Positions 37,436-50,873 are shown, numbered from the stretch's first letter. The stretch: DNA of 64,000 bases from Pagrus major (GCF_040436345.1 NC_133233.1:11179381-11243380); one strand, 5' to 3'. Notes: generated by a model from the sequence alone, not told the origin. Numbers and translations: made by a program.

Positions 37436-37497
37436 CTTTGACACGATGATCCATGACAGTTACATTCGAAAAGTCTCGCACTGGATGAAACTCGAAG
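37436..37497 (+). promoter_or_regulatory. selenoj: Candidate SECIS element in selenoprotein J 3' UTR
   Basis: A eukaryotic selenoprotein needs a SECIS in its 3' UTR, here limited to about 250 nt between the stop and the AATAAA. The best candidate by eye has helix 1 as CTTTGA (37436-37441) with TCGAAG (37492-37497), and a core ATGA (37446-37449) opposite TGA (37486-37488). TCCA pairs with TGGA above the core, and an AAAA run (37469-37472) sits in the apical part. The upper helix is weak and the 19 nt from ATGA to the A run is longer than usual. The exact boundaries are therefore doubtful and another fold in the same UTR is possible. Confidence 0.35.
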
Positions 37498-37589
37498 CCA
37501 TTTGCTCCGTCAAAGCTGTATCGTGCAAGAAAGTGAAAGTCTGCAAGTTCGTACCGAGGACATGCAGGTGCGTTGTAACAACAGTCTCA

Positions 37590-37595
37590 AATAAA
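37590..37595 (+). terminator. selenoj: selenoprotein J polyadenylation signal AATAAA
   Basis: A canonical AATAAA lies 247 bases after the TAG stop, followed by a T-rich stretch (ACTTTTATGTC and onward). It is the first such signal after the stop and implies a short 3' UTR. Confidence 0.65.
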
Positions 37596-39607
37596 GAAAC
37601 TTTTATGTCACAAACACGTCTTGTTCCATTATCTTTTTTATGTTCTCTGCTGCAAAGTGGCCTGTTGGGATTAACCTGAGGAAAGCTGCTTTGCCTTGAT
37701 GAGAAAGTCATTTTGCTGAAGTTAAATTTCTCCTCCCTTGAGTACTTTCTGTTATTGTGAAGAGAAAGAACAGATAGACACAGATTTACTACTGGAACAA
37801 CCCGACAGCAACCTATTCCTCCCTCGAAGGAGCTGTTCTGCCGGCCCAAAAGTGCTGACTTCCATATTCACGTTTTTTAAAGCAGCCGCCCCAACAACTC
37901 TGAAAGTTAGCCAAGCATTTAGCAAAGCCAAAGCCTTAATATCTTTGACATAGTGTGGTTATAAAAAAATGCACTGCGTAGGCTACTGCTGCAGTCCATT
38001 AGCTGTTTTACAGCTTATACTTGATAAATGATAAATAGTTTGACCTTGTTTGAATCTGGAACATTTCAATGTTAACACTGTAAATCACTACCTTTAATGT
38101 AAACTTGTGTTACATGTCATCTTGGCAGCGCAACAAGAAACTACTTTATGTGCGTTGTCAGTCGTGCAGACTGAATGCAACATAGGAACTATTAAACGTG
38201 TGGTTGCACAAACCTTCGAGCCATCGTTTAGCTGAGTAAAGGGCTTCTAGCTGACGGTGTGTTGGTAGCCTACAGAGGGGAAGTCATTTGATTTCTCTCT
38301 CTGCCTGACTTCCTCCCACACAGCAGGTAGCAGCCTTCGTCTGGCATAATTACATCCAGACCTGAAGGGTGTTTTTGTTTTCCTAAAATCTGCCAAATTC
38401 CGTTTCCTCGAGACATTTTTGGAGAAAGACAAGAGGGTTGCAGAGGATATCATGTTGTAGAAATGTTATCCACAGTGTGTCAGTATTACTCATACACAGC
38501 AAGCCAAATGATATTACATGTCAAGTCGAATTTATTGCAGCTTCATGAAGATAACAGTTATGGGAAATGTATTAACTCTCGCACAAGCAGCACTGGACTG
38601 TGTGGAGGTTTTACACCTGAGCAAATAACCTGCTTGCACTCAACCTGCGTCACGATGGTACGAAGCAGACATTTGTCTAAAGGGGAAGATCTAAGCAGTA
38701 TCCCCCTGTCTCCCATAACACCAATCTGTGATTTAATTTAATTAGAAGTTTGGAGTCCAGCCATGACTGCTGCTTATAAAAAAAGACGCAGTGCTCATGG
38801 GGACAGATGAGCCCCTTTCTCTCCCACTCCTCCTCCTCCTCCTCTGCACAGAAGCATCTTGTGATGCTCCTTATGGTGGGAAACACCCACGCACACATGG
38901 TGCCTCGAGGTGTCCTTTTGGTTTCCCTTTAATTTCCTTTAAATGTCTTACTTGTATATCTGACTGTAGTTTATTCTGGCTGGGCTTGATAACCGTAAGT
39001 GGCCTTTTGAAAATAGCATAACTACTGTATTAAATTGTTTTTAGTCATTTCTTGACTTTAATCGCTGTATTCGTATTATGTGTTGTTGAGACATTGAATG
39101 CAACATTCAGATTATGGTAGAGAAGGTGGTTTTCCTTCCATTTTGAACTAATGCCACCTGCTTCTCCACTCCCATATATCAGTAAAATTGTGTTGTGTGT
39201 CTTGCATTATGGAGATAAAAGCCCAGAGTTCAGTAGTAGTAATATATAAAATATATAAATATAAATATATAAATCTACTAGTGTAGTTTCACTTCCTATA
39301 CCTTGTACAAAAACATGAAACAACATTGTGTAAAAAAAACAAATCTTAAAGAAATATTCATTAAAAACATTGGAAACTCCATCCACGCATGCGCGACATT
39401 TTCTCACAGCTGTCAGACCAGACCAGGCCGTCGGTGTGAACCATCTTGTACGTATACTATCTTTGTCTGGATCAACAGCTGGGTGGAACTGCGACTAAGA
39501 AAAAAAAAAAAAAAAAAGTTGCCTCAATGACATTTTCTACAGGGATGGCAGTTTGACTGTGCGAGCAGCTAGCTGTTGTGTGAAGTGTTTATTTCCGCCG
39601 CCGTGCC
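37596..39607 (+). other. Spacer between selenoprotein J and sh3glb1
   Basis: About 2 kb separates the selenoprotein J polyadenylation signal from the sh3glb1 start codon. No exon is recognised. The last few dozen bases before 39608 are GC-richer (GCCGCCGTGCC) and probably form the sh3glb1 leader. An 18-base A run lies at 39500-39517. The sh3glb1 promoter must lie here or overlap the selenoprotein J terminator region. Confidence 0.6.
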
Positions 39608-42600
39608 ATGGATTTTAATGTTAAGCGGTTAGCCGCAGACGCCGGCACCTTCCTGAGCCGCGCGGTACAAGTAAGTTTGACCGTTCAGTTCGTGGAAGTT
39701 GTTGCTAACCAACGTTTAGCTGCTAGCTTAACCAGCCAGTTAGCGTTAGCTCGCCTGCTAAACAGCTAACGCCACTTAGCATGTAGCTAAGTAGCCCGTT
39801 ATCGTCTCAGAGGAAAAATCCATAACGTTATTCTGGAAAGTTGGCTGCAGTTACACTATTTGAGTGTTTTTTAAACGGAACCTCCGACATTTCAGTGTCT
39901 ATTATAGCCAGGCAGTTCAACATAACTATCAAAGCAGGCCTCAGAAACCATTTGATAGAGCTATCAACATTTACCAGACCGATAACCGTTTATATGTGTC
40001 AGATATCCGTCCAGCTTGTGAACATTAGATTAAAACTTCCATTAAACACGCCTTGTATGACACCTCGGGCCCGCACTATTTATACTATAATGTATCACTT
40101 TCCAGGTTATGGTTATGTGCTCATTATAACCGGATACTTTTGTTTTTGTTTTTGTTTCAGTTCACAGAAGAGAAATTTGGCCAGGCTGAAAAGACAGAGT
40201 TGGACGCCCATTTGGAGAACCTGTTGGTCAGAGCTGAGAACACCAAACAATGGACAGAGAGGATTATGAAGCAGACAGAAGTCTTACTACAGCCCAACCC
40301 AAGTAAGACCACGATTTTGTGTCTGTGATGAACTTGACTCATCTGACAAACAAAATGCTGACATACGGGACCCCTTTTCAGGGCAGTGTATGCTCCCCAC
40401 AATGAGGGAGAACGGCACCAAACCCCATTTATAAATCTGTCAACTAAATGCCACTCACTTTGCTCATCAATGCACTTTTAGGTTTCTTAACTCATGACAT
40501 ACAGACACTAATTCCTAATCTTAGAGTTAGATTCGTTATGATGCTTATCATCCAAAAGGCCTGCATCCCAGTGTTGATCTAAAAGGGGTCACATAAAAAA
40601 GGGCAAACATCTCTGAGATGTTGTTTGACACACATCAGTTGATAGGGCGTCTGTGAAGTCTGTAAGCTCAGCTGTGCATCCTCCTCTGCTCACACCACGG
40701 CGCCATGTTGCTGTATCACAACCACAGCACAGGCACAACAAACACAAGACGGACCAGCTGCTGCTTACAGTCATGTGTAACAGTCTTGGATATGGTAAAC
40801 TGGATTTGTTCTACTTACATACCACAGATATGTCGGCTGTGATTGTCAGTGTACATGCATATGATGTACATGTAATGTCATGGTTGTCATTATGAAAGCT
40901 TCTTTGTAACAAATGTAAGTCAGGCTGTTTTTGGACTCGCTGTCCTAAATTCACTGCCTGCGTTTGGCTGCCTCACTGTAGTCTTATGACTTTGTAATTG
41001 AGTTTTCTCGTCGCTATCTGCAGATGTCCGGCTAGAAGAATTTGTGTACGAGAAACTGGAGAAAAAAGCCCCTACACGAATGAACAACCATGAGCTGCTG
41101 GGCCAGTCCATGATCGAGTCAGGAAATGAATTTGGTCCTGGAACTGCCTATGGTGAGTGATACACTGACATGCTGGGACTTAAATGAACATAACTCCTTC
41201 TGAATCCTGCTCAACCTTGGCTGTGGCTCATACTGTTTTTATTTATGGAGTTTATTTGTCTTATTCCTGCCGCTGGTTGACAAACACAATCATCCCCTGC
41301 AGATTCCTCAATTTATGGAACAAACAAAATTGATGCAAGTTTCTTTACTGTCGTGTGTAGATGTGTAAAATTGAGTGAAGGCTTTTCGACACTTCCTGGA
41401 AAACATTTGAGCACCACTACATTTTGAACATCTGTATCATCCTTTGCCACGACTTTCATTGTCACAAACACTTTTAGCTTACCGGCTTAAAGTATAGATT
41501 TTGTTTTAAAAAAGGGTGAAAATATCATCTTTTAAAATCAATTCAGGAACTTGGGCCTTCTGGAGGCTTCGATTATGCTGGACAAGCTGTACAGTGCGAT
41601 TTAAGATGTTCTCTCAGTCGTCTGAGAATGATGCAACGCTGTTTTGCTTTAAAGCTCCGGAAATATTTTGTCGACTATGAAACGTCACCCGACTTTCCAT
41701 CGGTGTTGCGATGAGAAGATAATGAAGTTTTTTTTGCATGAACTGATCCTTTAATGTAAGGCGGTAACATGTTTTCCAAATTAGTTCTGATGAAGCGAAT
41801 ATGTAAAACATGTGACTAATCTGTTTTTTTCCACTTTGAGAGAAGAAGAAAGAGAGGCTGTGTCCGTTGTCTGCCCAGATACTCCCATAAGATTCCCAGA
41901 TTCTTTCGTAGACGGCCTGTGTGACCTGTTTGGTTTCTTCTTCTTTGAGGTTTATTGGCATTTGGCAAACAACTGATTTTATTTCCAGTTCATAACCTCT
42001 ACTTCTTCTACATCTTTTCACTCATTTCATAACAGTCTACATTGCCATCTTCTGATGAAAACATGTGTTGCCTGGAAAAGTGCCTACTTTGCATTTTCTT
42101 TTATTTGTTTTTTGGTCATTTATTTGACATTTCAAAAATTTGCTTCAAATTTGCTTGAAAATTATATTGAAACACAGCCAAGGCCTCGGCTTGTTAGCAC
42201 CTTTGAACAACAGCGCTTTCTTTGTAACCACAGGCCTCTGCGTCTGCTCAGTATTGAAGTACTTAGGCTTAAGTTGAGACTGTTGTGCCACATTGTACAT
42301 TTGTACCGCTGTCCTGTGTTGTATTCAGAGTGAAACTATGCTTATGCTGCTGACCATTACAGGGAACGCTCTGACAAAATGTGGCGAGACGGAGAAACAG
42401 ATCGGTGGAGCAGAGCGGGAGTTAATCCAAAGTGCTGCCATCAACTTCCTGACACCTTTCAGAAACTTTCTTGAAGGAGACTTCAAAACCATCCTGGTGA
42501 GTTTGACTGCTGGATCACTTTCACTTTTCACTGAACTTTCAACCTTTGTCCTGAACCGACACCTCAAACTATAGAGTGGTGCCGGGATGACGTATTTTTG

Positions 42601-44017
42601 TAGGCAAACCAGGACGCGAGCATCGCTCTGGTTCCCTCAGTAAAAAAGCCTATTGGATTTTTTTAATGGATTCTGGATAATCACAGAAAATAACCTCTGT
42701 GGCAAACACAAGTTTATATACTTACATGCTTTGTTCAGCAAGATAATCTTCACAGATGAACATCACTTTTATCATTTTTGAAGCCCAAGTTTTCGACGTC
42801 AGCACCACTAGGTGCTCTACTACGCTATAGTATACACACATTACTATAGTTTGACTGATCTATACCTTGTTAGAGTAGTTTGCACCTAAAGTCCACCTGT
42901 AAAGACGGACTAGTGACAACAACTCCTGACAACTTCTGCAGTCTCTTGTAAACACTTGTTAGTAACCACCATTTTTAAGACGTGTAAAAAAAATGTAATT
43001 CAAACATGGGTATTTACTGATGTGTTTATGTCATGGAACAACACGTGAAAAGATCTTCAGCTTGTGTTAAACACAGACCTCATTTCATTTAAGCAAAAAA
43101 CCCATAAAAAAAATAAATAAATAAAATGCTAATGAAGTTCAAATAGGAATTGGGCTCATATCAGGCACTTTTTAAAAGAAAACATAGAACCTGACCCAAA
43201 CAGTACAATGCTAGGGTTTCTTTCAACTGGTAATCACCCTACTGTGGAGTTTAGGCCACCAACATCACTTTAATCCTTTAATCTGTGCTGTTTTCTTATC
43301 AGCCATATTTAAATCTGCTGTTAAGTTTAGTTTAAAAGCAGACAAAACACTTCCTGTCGTTCCTTCAGAATTAAAGCTTTTCTCTGGCTTGACCAGTGAG
43401 GCTTTTAAAGTAAAGCAATTGCAGTTGTCAAAAGTCGACATGAAGTTAGCAACCGCTAATTCATTCAGTGAGTGCAAATGGGCTACTGAAGCTCCTGATC
43501 TGGACATTCAGATGCTTTTTTGTTACCAGATTTGTTCTGAACATTTCTGGAAGGAATGGTAAAGTAGGAAACAGCAACAATGAAGTGCTTCTCATGGAAG
43601 AACACTTGTGAGATGTCCACATCACAGACCCTAATCACTGTTCTTCATGGTCCTCCAACTGTAAATTGTAATTATAGATAGAAAAGAGTGTGATCTTCTG
43701 CTCTTGAACCAGAGTTTGTTACTAATGTAACTTGCAGCTTTATATCAAATGCCCCCAAATATCCTGCACACCAAACATGTGGTTCTACAAAGAATCCCAA
43801 TATTATTGCGGCGGCATCAGTGAGTGATTACAGCTAATGCAAACCACTAATCTCATCTGCAAGAAAATCTTGACTAAGAATCTCTTTTTTGAGTGTTGTG
43901 TTGTGTTTTGTGTCCAGAAAGAACGGAAGCTACTGCAGGTCAAACGTTTGGATTTGGATGCAGCCAAAACCAGGCTAAAGAAAGCCAGGATGGCTGATGC
44001 AAGAGCTGCAGTAAGTA

Positions 44018-44057
<40 letters not shown>

Positions 44058-45502
44058 GGTCAATGCAACACTGTCAGTTTTTCTCATCTGGATGTTTTTT
44101 TGAGACGCCGATTAATGAACAGTGTGAGTGAATTCTGCTTTCTGTAAAATCATTAGCCAGTCTCCTTTTAGAAGAGGAAAAGCTGTTAGGGCGTTTTCTA
44201 CTGTCCCTTCATCTGAAGTCACACAAGTCATGACTAACACACAACATTACACAACATGAAGTTGACCATTTTATCTCTTGTGACTTGCGAACAGTCACAT
44301 GAGCAGCTCTGGGAAGTATAGACTTCCCTTTTCTGGATAGTTGTTTTCTTGCTCTGATGTCCTCTTTCTTTTGACATCTGGACTGATTTTCACTGAAACT
44401 TTATCTTTATCATACCAAAACTCCACACTTACATTTATTTAAGGTGCACTAGTGTCATTGAATGAAACAAATTTAGGGAAGCACAAGAGAATAAAGGGGA
44501 ACATTAACATCAAGACGCAGGGGGAAAATCTCTTTTCAAGGAGATTACTAAAGAATTTTTGAAACAAAAGACAGAGACGCATCCTGCAGCATACTTAGGA
44601 CTGATTATACTTATCACCAGGTGAGGGCTTTAACCCTTTAAATATCTTGAATACAGTTGAATACAGCATTTTCTGACTGAGGTCTCTGTAATCTTGCTGC
44701 ACAGTTTGCTACTAACACATTTTACATCTCATTGTAACTGTAAAAGCTTCAGATAGTCTGAGACGGTCTTCCAGTCAGCAATGTCTGAAGATGATATCTC
44801 TAATGACCTCAGTTCTGAGCCAAGATTCGGCCAAATCCTTTCGGAAAATTATCCGCCACCACCACCCACCCCCCTGTCTGCATCAAGACAGGATCACGAT
44901 GGGTGTGCCAGTAAGAAAAAAGATTAGACGAGTACTCAACAAAGCTGCTGACAACTAGAAGCCCTATCACAAAATGGTTCAATGAATGTCAGAGTCACGG
45001 ATGGACATTAAAACACTGGGCAGCGTCCCAGCAAAGCTTTTTGGCTGCAGTTTTCAGAGCATCTAAAGTAAATTTTGGATCACAATTTTCCACCAATGCA
45101 GGCAGAAACAACCAAGCTGAGACCCAGTGAGCTTAATTCCCTTTAAAAACTACTATATTACTCCCTCTGGTTTATTCAGAGCCAAGTTATTTCTGCGGCT
45201 TGTCAGCATGCTCATTTCATTTAGATTTACCAAACAGCAGGATTGACAGTCAAATAGTGTGTTAAATCTGTGCAAACAAACGTGTGTACTGTCAACAATA
45301 TCTGAGTGAGGTTGTCCACTCATTAAAGAGAAGAGTGTCACCTAAATACCTGGAGGGTAAATAATGGTTTCTGCAGGCTAACACCAGCTCTCCTTTAATC
45401 TTTGTGTGACGGTGTCTGAGGTGGTTTGGTATTTATGCAATATTTATGTGCTACATTGTCACAGTGCTGCCACCATCCACCAAGTGTGGTTTTGTGCAGC
45501 CG

Positions 45503-45550
<48 letters not shown>

Positions 45551-48500
45551 AGAGTGTAAGGATGTGTGGTGTTGGCTGTGGGTGTGCAGCAGCTGTAGCT
45601 CTAACTACTGTGTCACTGTTTTCAAAACGCAAAGCAGCAGATGTGAACGGAGGAAGTGACAGAGGTGAGTGGAATGTTGGAGCCATCTTTGAATCACACA
45701 CACACACCAAACCCCCTGGTAGCAGCGTCAACAGCTGCCGTCTATCCCTTTCTCCATCTCCTCCATGACACACACTGTGGTACCTCCTGGAAAACCTTGA
45801 ATCCCTGTCGACGAGTCGTGCAAGAACCAAACACTGTGTCCACTCTCCCTTCCTCCTCTGTGGCTCTAATGTAAGCTGTAGAGAGTTCGGGACAGTAAGG
45901 GCCATTGTCCCTGTCAGTCTCAGCTCCAGACCATATGTTTATCAGACTTTATAGCAAGTCTCAACAAGCCATTGTTCCACCTTTTGGCTCAATGTGAGGA
46001 AAAGGAAACATTTCCCTCAGGACAGAAACATCATGTTCAGTTGTGTAGTTTCTGTGTCCGTTTCCCTGTCTTTCCTTCGTGTCCCATCTTTACAAATCTG
46101 TCCAGTTATTCTCCTCACATCTCTTTTTTGTTTGTTCTGCTGACTCTGATTTTCCCTCATCTTGACCCACTGAAGCAATATAATGTGATATGCACATATA
46201 CAGTCTCTGTTATACAGATACAGATAATGCTGTATATCAGAGATGGCAATCTTTTTAAAAAGAGGATGATATCTGCAAACCAATTTTTTAGTCCTGAGAC
46301 TTTTCATTCACTCTTGTTTTTAAACCATGTTTGTCTTGTAGTCATATATCATAAAAGCATAAGTTGGATGTGATTTTGCTCGCGTTGATCATTGTCATTC
46401 CTCAAACCTAAACGCGTGTGTGGTGATGGTATTCTATAAGAATCTGTTCTTGTTTCTTCATCCTCAGGCAGAGCAAGAGTTGAGGATGACCCAGAGTGAG
46501 TTCGACCGTCAGGCAGAGATCACCCGACTGCTGCTAGAAGGTGTCAGCAGCACCCACGTACGTTACCCAGCTCAGCCCAGCTTCTGCTGCAGTCAGCATT
46601 CAATCTTCTTCTTCTTCTTCAGTTCTTATTTCTTATTCTTCTTAGTATTAGTTTTAGTATTCCATTAAAAAAAGAGAAGGGTTAATGCAGCAGCCACTAA
46701 GATATCCTGACTCTAAGTCCTTAGTACAGTTCAACCTCAAAAACCCTGGATCCAATCCTATCCTTCCCATAATGCAGCTCAACATAATATTTTACACTCC
46801 CTACTCAGTTGACACACGTCTTCAGACTCCGTATATTCAGTTTGTAACGCATACTCATACAAGTGTATTGCGTAGTTGAGGTAACCTGATGACATCACTG
46901 GGTTTTTTTTTTCTTCTTCGACTTCACAAAGCTCCTCCAGAGCCGCAGAAGACTTGCAGCTGTTCACAGAATGAGATGTATTGCTCTTGCCCCAAAAGGG
47001 CACAAAGCTATCAGCTATTAGTTGGCGATTAATTTGATAGTTGATAAATTGTTGCAGCTTCAGTATTGAAAGACTTCTGAGTCTTGCAAATCAAGTTTAA
47101 CATGTGGAACAAACCATTCAAACATTTTTAATCTTTCATCTCCCCTTGTGCATTCTCAGGCACACCACCTACGCTGTTTGAACGACTTTGTGGAGGCCCA
47201 GACTACGTACTACGCACAGTGTTACCAGTACATGGTGGACCTTCAAAAGCAGCTGGGCAGGTGAAACACCACTGTCAGCTTTCATTCCTTTTGTCATGAA
47301 CAGCTCAATAGAACTGTCAGTTCTGTCTCCGGCATCATGCTGCAACCTCTGGCAGCTTTTCCAGGCAGTTTACAAAGCAGTTGAAAGTCACAGAGAGAGG
47401 CTGCACTGGAGCAGCAGGGAGACACTAGTATTAATATACTCTCACTGTAGTGAGCAGTAACTCATGACAGTCCTTGCTCTGTTGTTTCTATCTTAAATGG
47501 GTAAAAAAAAACAAAAAAAACATCCTGTGTTACTTTTAGAAATTTAGAAAAAACAAAATGATTGATGTTGAAGGTCTTGTCAACCTTATGTGTGATAAAA
47601 TCAATCAAAGTTCATGTTTCGTAAAGTTTTGCCCTTTAAAGTAGAAAGTAGAAAGTGGAAAATGACTAATACTGAGGAAAAATTAATCAGCATTGAGGTC
47701 ACAGAAAGTATCAGCTTTATCTGATATTTACAGGGAGAGAAGACATATGACCAACTGTAGCATTGCATTGAAGAATTCTTCCCTCCCACCAGTTTCCCCT
47801 CGTCATTTTCCAACAACAACCAATCGTCTGTGTCAGGCGGGGCCAGCATCTCTGTGCCCACCATCCCGGTGACGGCCTCTCTGCCCAGCGTGTCTGCGGG
47901 CCACGGCAGCTCGACGGCATCGGGAGGATTCAGCGAACTGCGTAGCTCCAACGGCAGCCGCAAAGCCCGGGTGCTTTACGACTACGATGCTGCTAGCAGC
48001 AGTGAGCTGTCCCTGCTGGCTGATGAGGTGAGCATGGAATAGTCACTTCAGTATATCTACTTATTGTTCACTTCTCTGCCTTTTATCTAAAAGTGTCTTT
48101 TAGTATGAGAATCAGCATGTTACAAAATCAGAAAGCCTAGTCTGACCCCAAACTGAAATAAATTTTTTTGTGTTAACCACATCATGCCCTGCAAGTGCAG
48201 TGGAGCATTTCCTGTGCAACAGCCTGAGTTCAGTGGAACATACGCCCCTCCTCTTCCTGTAAAAGCACTGAAGTGTCCATTACATGCCTGTAGTTGACTA
48301 ACAATGAACCAACATGACCTCATTCGTTCTAATACCCCCATTCAGAAAAAATGTTCCAGTCTGTCCTTGAATTTGGTGAGCCAACTGTGTGGCATGAACT
48401 CCCTTTGGTAATAACAGGATTCATAACCAGGCATTTCTTACATTTGGTGTCTCAGAAACCGATGATGAATGCAACATAATGGACTCACGTGTTTCCCTGA

Positions 48501-48723
48501 TTTGCCGTGATAAATAAATGTTACGCTGACTTTGATAATCGATGGTAATGTATCTTTTTAAATAGAAACTCAGACTTGATAAGTGAATAAACTAAACACT
48601 GTATCGATCCCCCAGGTGATCACAGTCAGCAGCGTCCCAGGCATGGACTCAGACTGGCTGATGGGTGAGCGAGGCAACCAGAAGGGCAAAGTGCCAATCA
48701 CTTATCTGGAGCTGCTTAACTGA
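39608..48723 (+). CDS. sh3glb1: Endophilin-B1 (SH3-domain GRB2-like B1)
   Basis: There are nine coding exons: 39608-39670, 40161-40302, 41024-41152, 42363-42496, 43918-44010, 46468-46557, 47160-47260, 47793-48027 and 48616-48723. All junctions are GT-AG and in frame, giving 364 residues. The N-terminal amphipathic segment (MDFNVKRLAADAGTFLSRAV) and the BAR region (EKTELDAHLENLL, FGPGTAYGNALTKCGE, TQSEFDRQAEITRLLLEG) match endophilin B1. A Ser/Asn-rich linker follows, then an SH3 domain at about residues 305-364 with ALYDY-type VLYDYDA, the DSDWLMGE tryptophan region and terminal VPITYLELLN. The family bends and tubulates membranes and takes part in mitochondrial dynamics, autophagy (via Beclin 1/UVRAG) and Bax activation. 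The 2.5 kb intron between exons 5 and 6 sits where mammals insert alternative tissue-specific exons; I could not identify such exons here. Confidence 0.95.
41688..41753. repeat. sh3glb1: Dispersed element terminus (copy 2 of 3)
   Basis: CCCGACTTTCCATCGGTG to GAACTGATCCTTTAA inside sh3glb1 intron 3. It is related to the stretches at 25945 and 51009. Confidence 0.6.
44019..44055. repeat. sh3glb1: (CA)n microsatellite at sh3glb1 exon 5 donor
   Basis: A CA run starting 8 bases after the exon 5 donor GTAAGT. Confidence 0.95.
45506..45551. repeat. sh3glb1: (CA)n microsatellite
   Basis: A CA run with one interruption in sh3glb1 intron 5. Confidence 0.95.
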
Positions 48724-49986
48724 GACCCACAAACAAACCCACTCCCCCCCCCCCCCCCCCCCCATCTAGCACCTCTGTAACCAGCTGTGATCTCATATTT
48801 ATATTGTGTTGCAGGGACAGGCCTCTCTTCCATTCAGTCATTTTCAGAATGAGTTTTATTTCTATGAAAAGGAGTCTCGGTTTTAGCAGACTCGAGCTGG
48901 AATGAATACATTTGAGCGAAGGGGGAAAGGACCCGATCCCTAGATGTGTTTGTACGCGCCCGCAGTACATTTTCCAAACCCTGCTTCCATTGCCTTTGTG
49001 TTTGATGCCATGCAATCTGCAATATGTGCCAGAACATCTCCCGAACTTCAACTTTTGTTCAAAAAATGTTTGTTTTTGTTTACGACATGTATCTCAGATG
49101 GTGACCGAAATGCTTTCGACGTGAGGTTTCTGATCCTCCTCCCTCACTGCTAAAACACGTTTTTTCTCTTTTTTAATTGCACTTCATTTGAAGTGAAGAG
49201 CAATGCTGATTATTTTAAAGTCTTATTTTATAACTGATAATCTTATGGTGCAGCAGCTGTTACGGTTACCATCAGTATGCAGTGTTTTTTGTTTAACAGT
49301 ATCACATGTATTGTGTGTCAGCTTTATTCACATGGAGCCTTTTACTCGAGTGGACAGTGAGTTCAACACATTGTGCCGGGACAGTTTGTAACCTGCTTAC
49401 AGCGATCATTAAGTGCCTGTCAGTGAATCGGCCTTTCTAAGAACATTTGCCTTTTCTGCAGCTACACCAGCAGTATTGAGATTGTTAAATCAGTCTCTCC
49501 TCTTTGTATTGATTCCTAATATTTCTAAGTTATTAGAAATAGAAAACCAGCTGATGTTTTCCAACCAGAAGACAGCTTTTATCTCCAATTAAATTATTAA
49601 TTTGTTTACTGTGAGTTGATACACATTTTATTGTCTCTGGTTGATTTGATTGACTTGAAAACTACTTTGAAAAAATTCCTTAAAGACATATACCTTTTTT
49701 CTTATTTACTTCAAAGACACTTACTTATTTTTTACCTTAAAGTAAATACATTTACTTTATTTTTACTTTTAAAAAGAAAAAAACCCACATACTATTATGA
49801 CATTACCAACATTTCTCATCAGTTTTCCCCTAATCCTGCATTTCAACTCATTTTTTTCACATTGGAAAAAAAGTCTTGTTCTGGGAGATTAAAGTATATT
49901 ATTACATGGCTGCTTTTTGTTCTCTGTGTAACTGATAAAAAAAATAGCATACAATTGTAAAATAAATATACAGTATGATAAATAAA
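48724..49986 (+). other. sh3glb1: sh3glb1 3' UTR with two polyadenylation signals
   Basis: The region after the TGA stop has no coding content. It begins with a 20-base C run (48744-48763) and ends with AATAAA at 49961-49966 and a second at 49981-49986. The 3' UTR is inferred to run about 1.25 kb; earlier, shorter forms cannot be excluded. Open frames in this stretch are chance. Confidence 0.6.
48744..48763 (+). repeat. sh3glb1: Poly-C run in sh3glb1 3' UTR
   Basis: Twenty consecutive C, 20 bases past the stop codon. The length may be unreliable in an assembly. Confidence 0.9.
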
Positions 49987-50873
49987 ATATCACATGTGAT
50001 GTTGACTGTTTGCTATGTTGTTTATTTTTCAAGATTCCTGGTGGAGCCACTAGAGGGCAGAACAGACAACATGATCAATCTGTGTGTAGTGAAATGTAAC
50101 TGGTTGCTCTTTTAGCACATGATACTGAAGAAATGTTTCGACCATCTAGTCTCCAGTGAGATTGAAACACCACAACACTGAGCTAGAGAAATTGAACCTG
50201 TCACAGAAAAGTTGCTAATGTTGCCTGTTGAAACACATTTGAGAGCTTCCATTTTTAGACCAATGGAGCTTTTTCTTTTTCTTTCGTTATTAGTGCTGAG
50301 CGAAAATGGAATATACACAATAGACTTACTACTAAATTTACTAGAACAGAACTAACAACACTGGGCGGGGCTGTCACATGACTTGAGACAGACATTACCG
50401 GAAATCATGCCCACCCTGCACTAAACCATTCTGATATAGATAACACTAATAAAAAATGAAAGCTCATTGTTCTGAAACATAGCTTTCGGGGCTGTTTTTG
50501 TTGTGTGATATCTTTTATTAACTGGAATGTGTTCCTTGGCCCTCAGACTGGTCTCCAATCTTGATTTTTTTTCTTTTCCTCCACTTCAGGATGAGTTCCT
50601 TTTTAAAGCACTTCCTGAGACATGTTCTTGATGTTGACAAAGACATTTGTGAGCACAGACAAAGAATACATCCACTTACCCTGCTGTTATTTTGGGCTCT
50701 CTCCTGACCCGGGAGTTGTGGAGGCCACTGGGGGCTTCCACCAGTCCCGGTGCTGCAGAGCTAGCAGCTGTGCACCAGGAACATACAAATCCCCAGAAAA
50801 TAACTCATAACACTGACCCAGTTTGATAAAATGTCTATATTTGAAGAAGATTTAAAGGGTAGAGTCTATAGCA

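Noticed and set aside
45630-45664. Possible micro-exon before GTGAGT in sh3glb1 intron 5
   Set aside because: In the phase required by exons 5 and 6 it hits a TGA almost at once, and no good acceptor precedes it.
45406-45905. Open frames of 120-148 codons with Thr-His or Val-Cys runs
   Set aside because: They run through the CA array in sh3glb1 intron 5 and have no conserved sequence.
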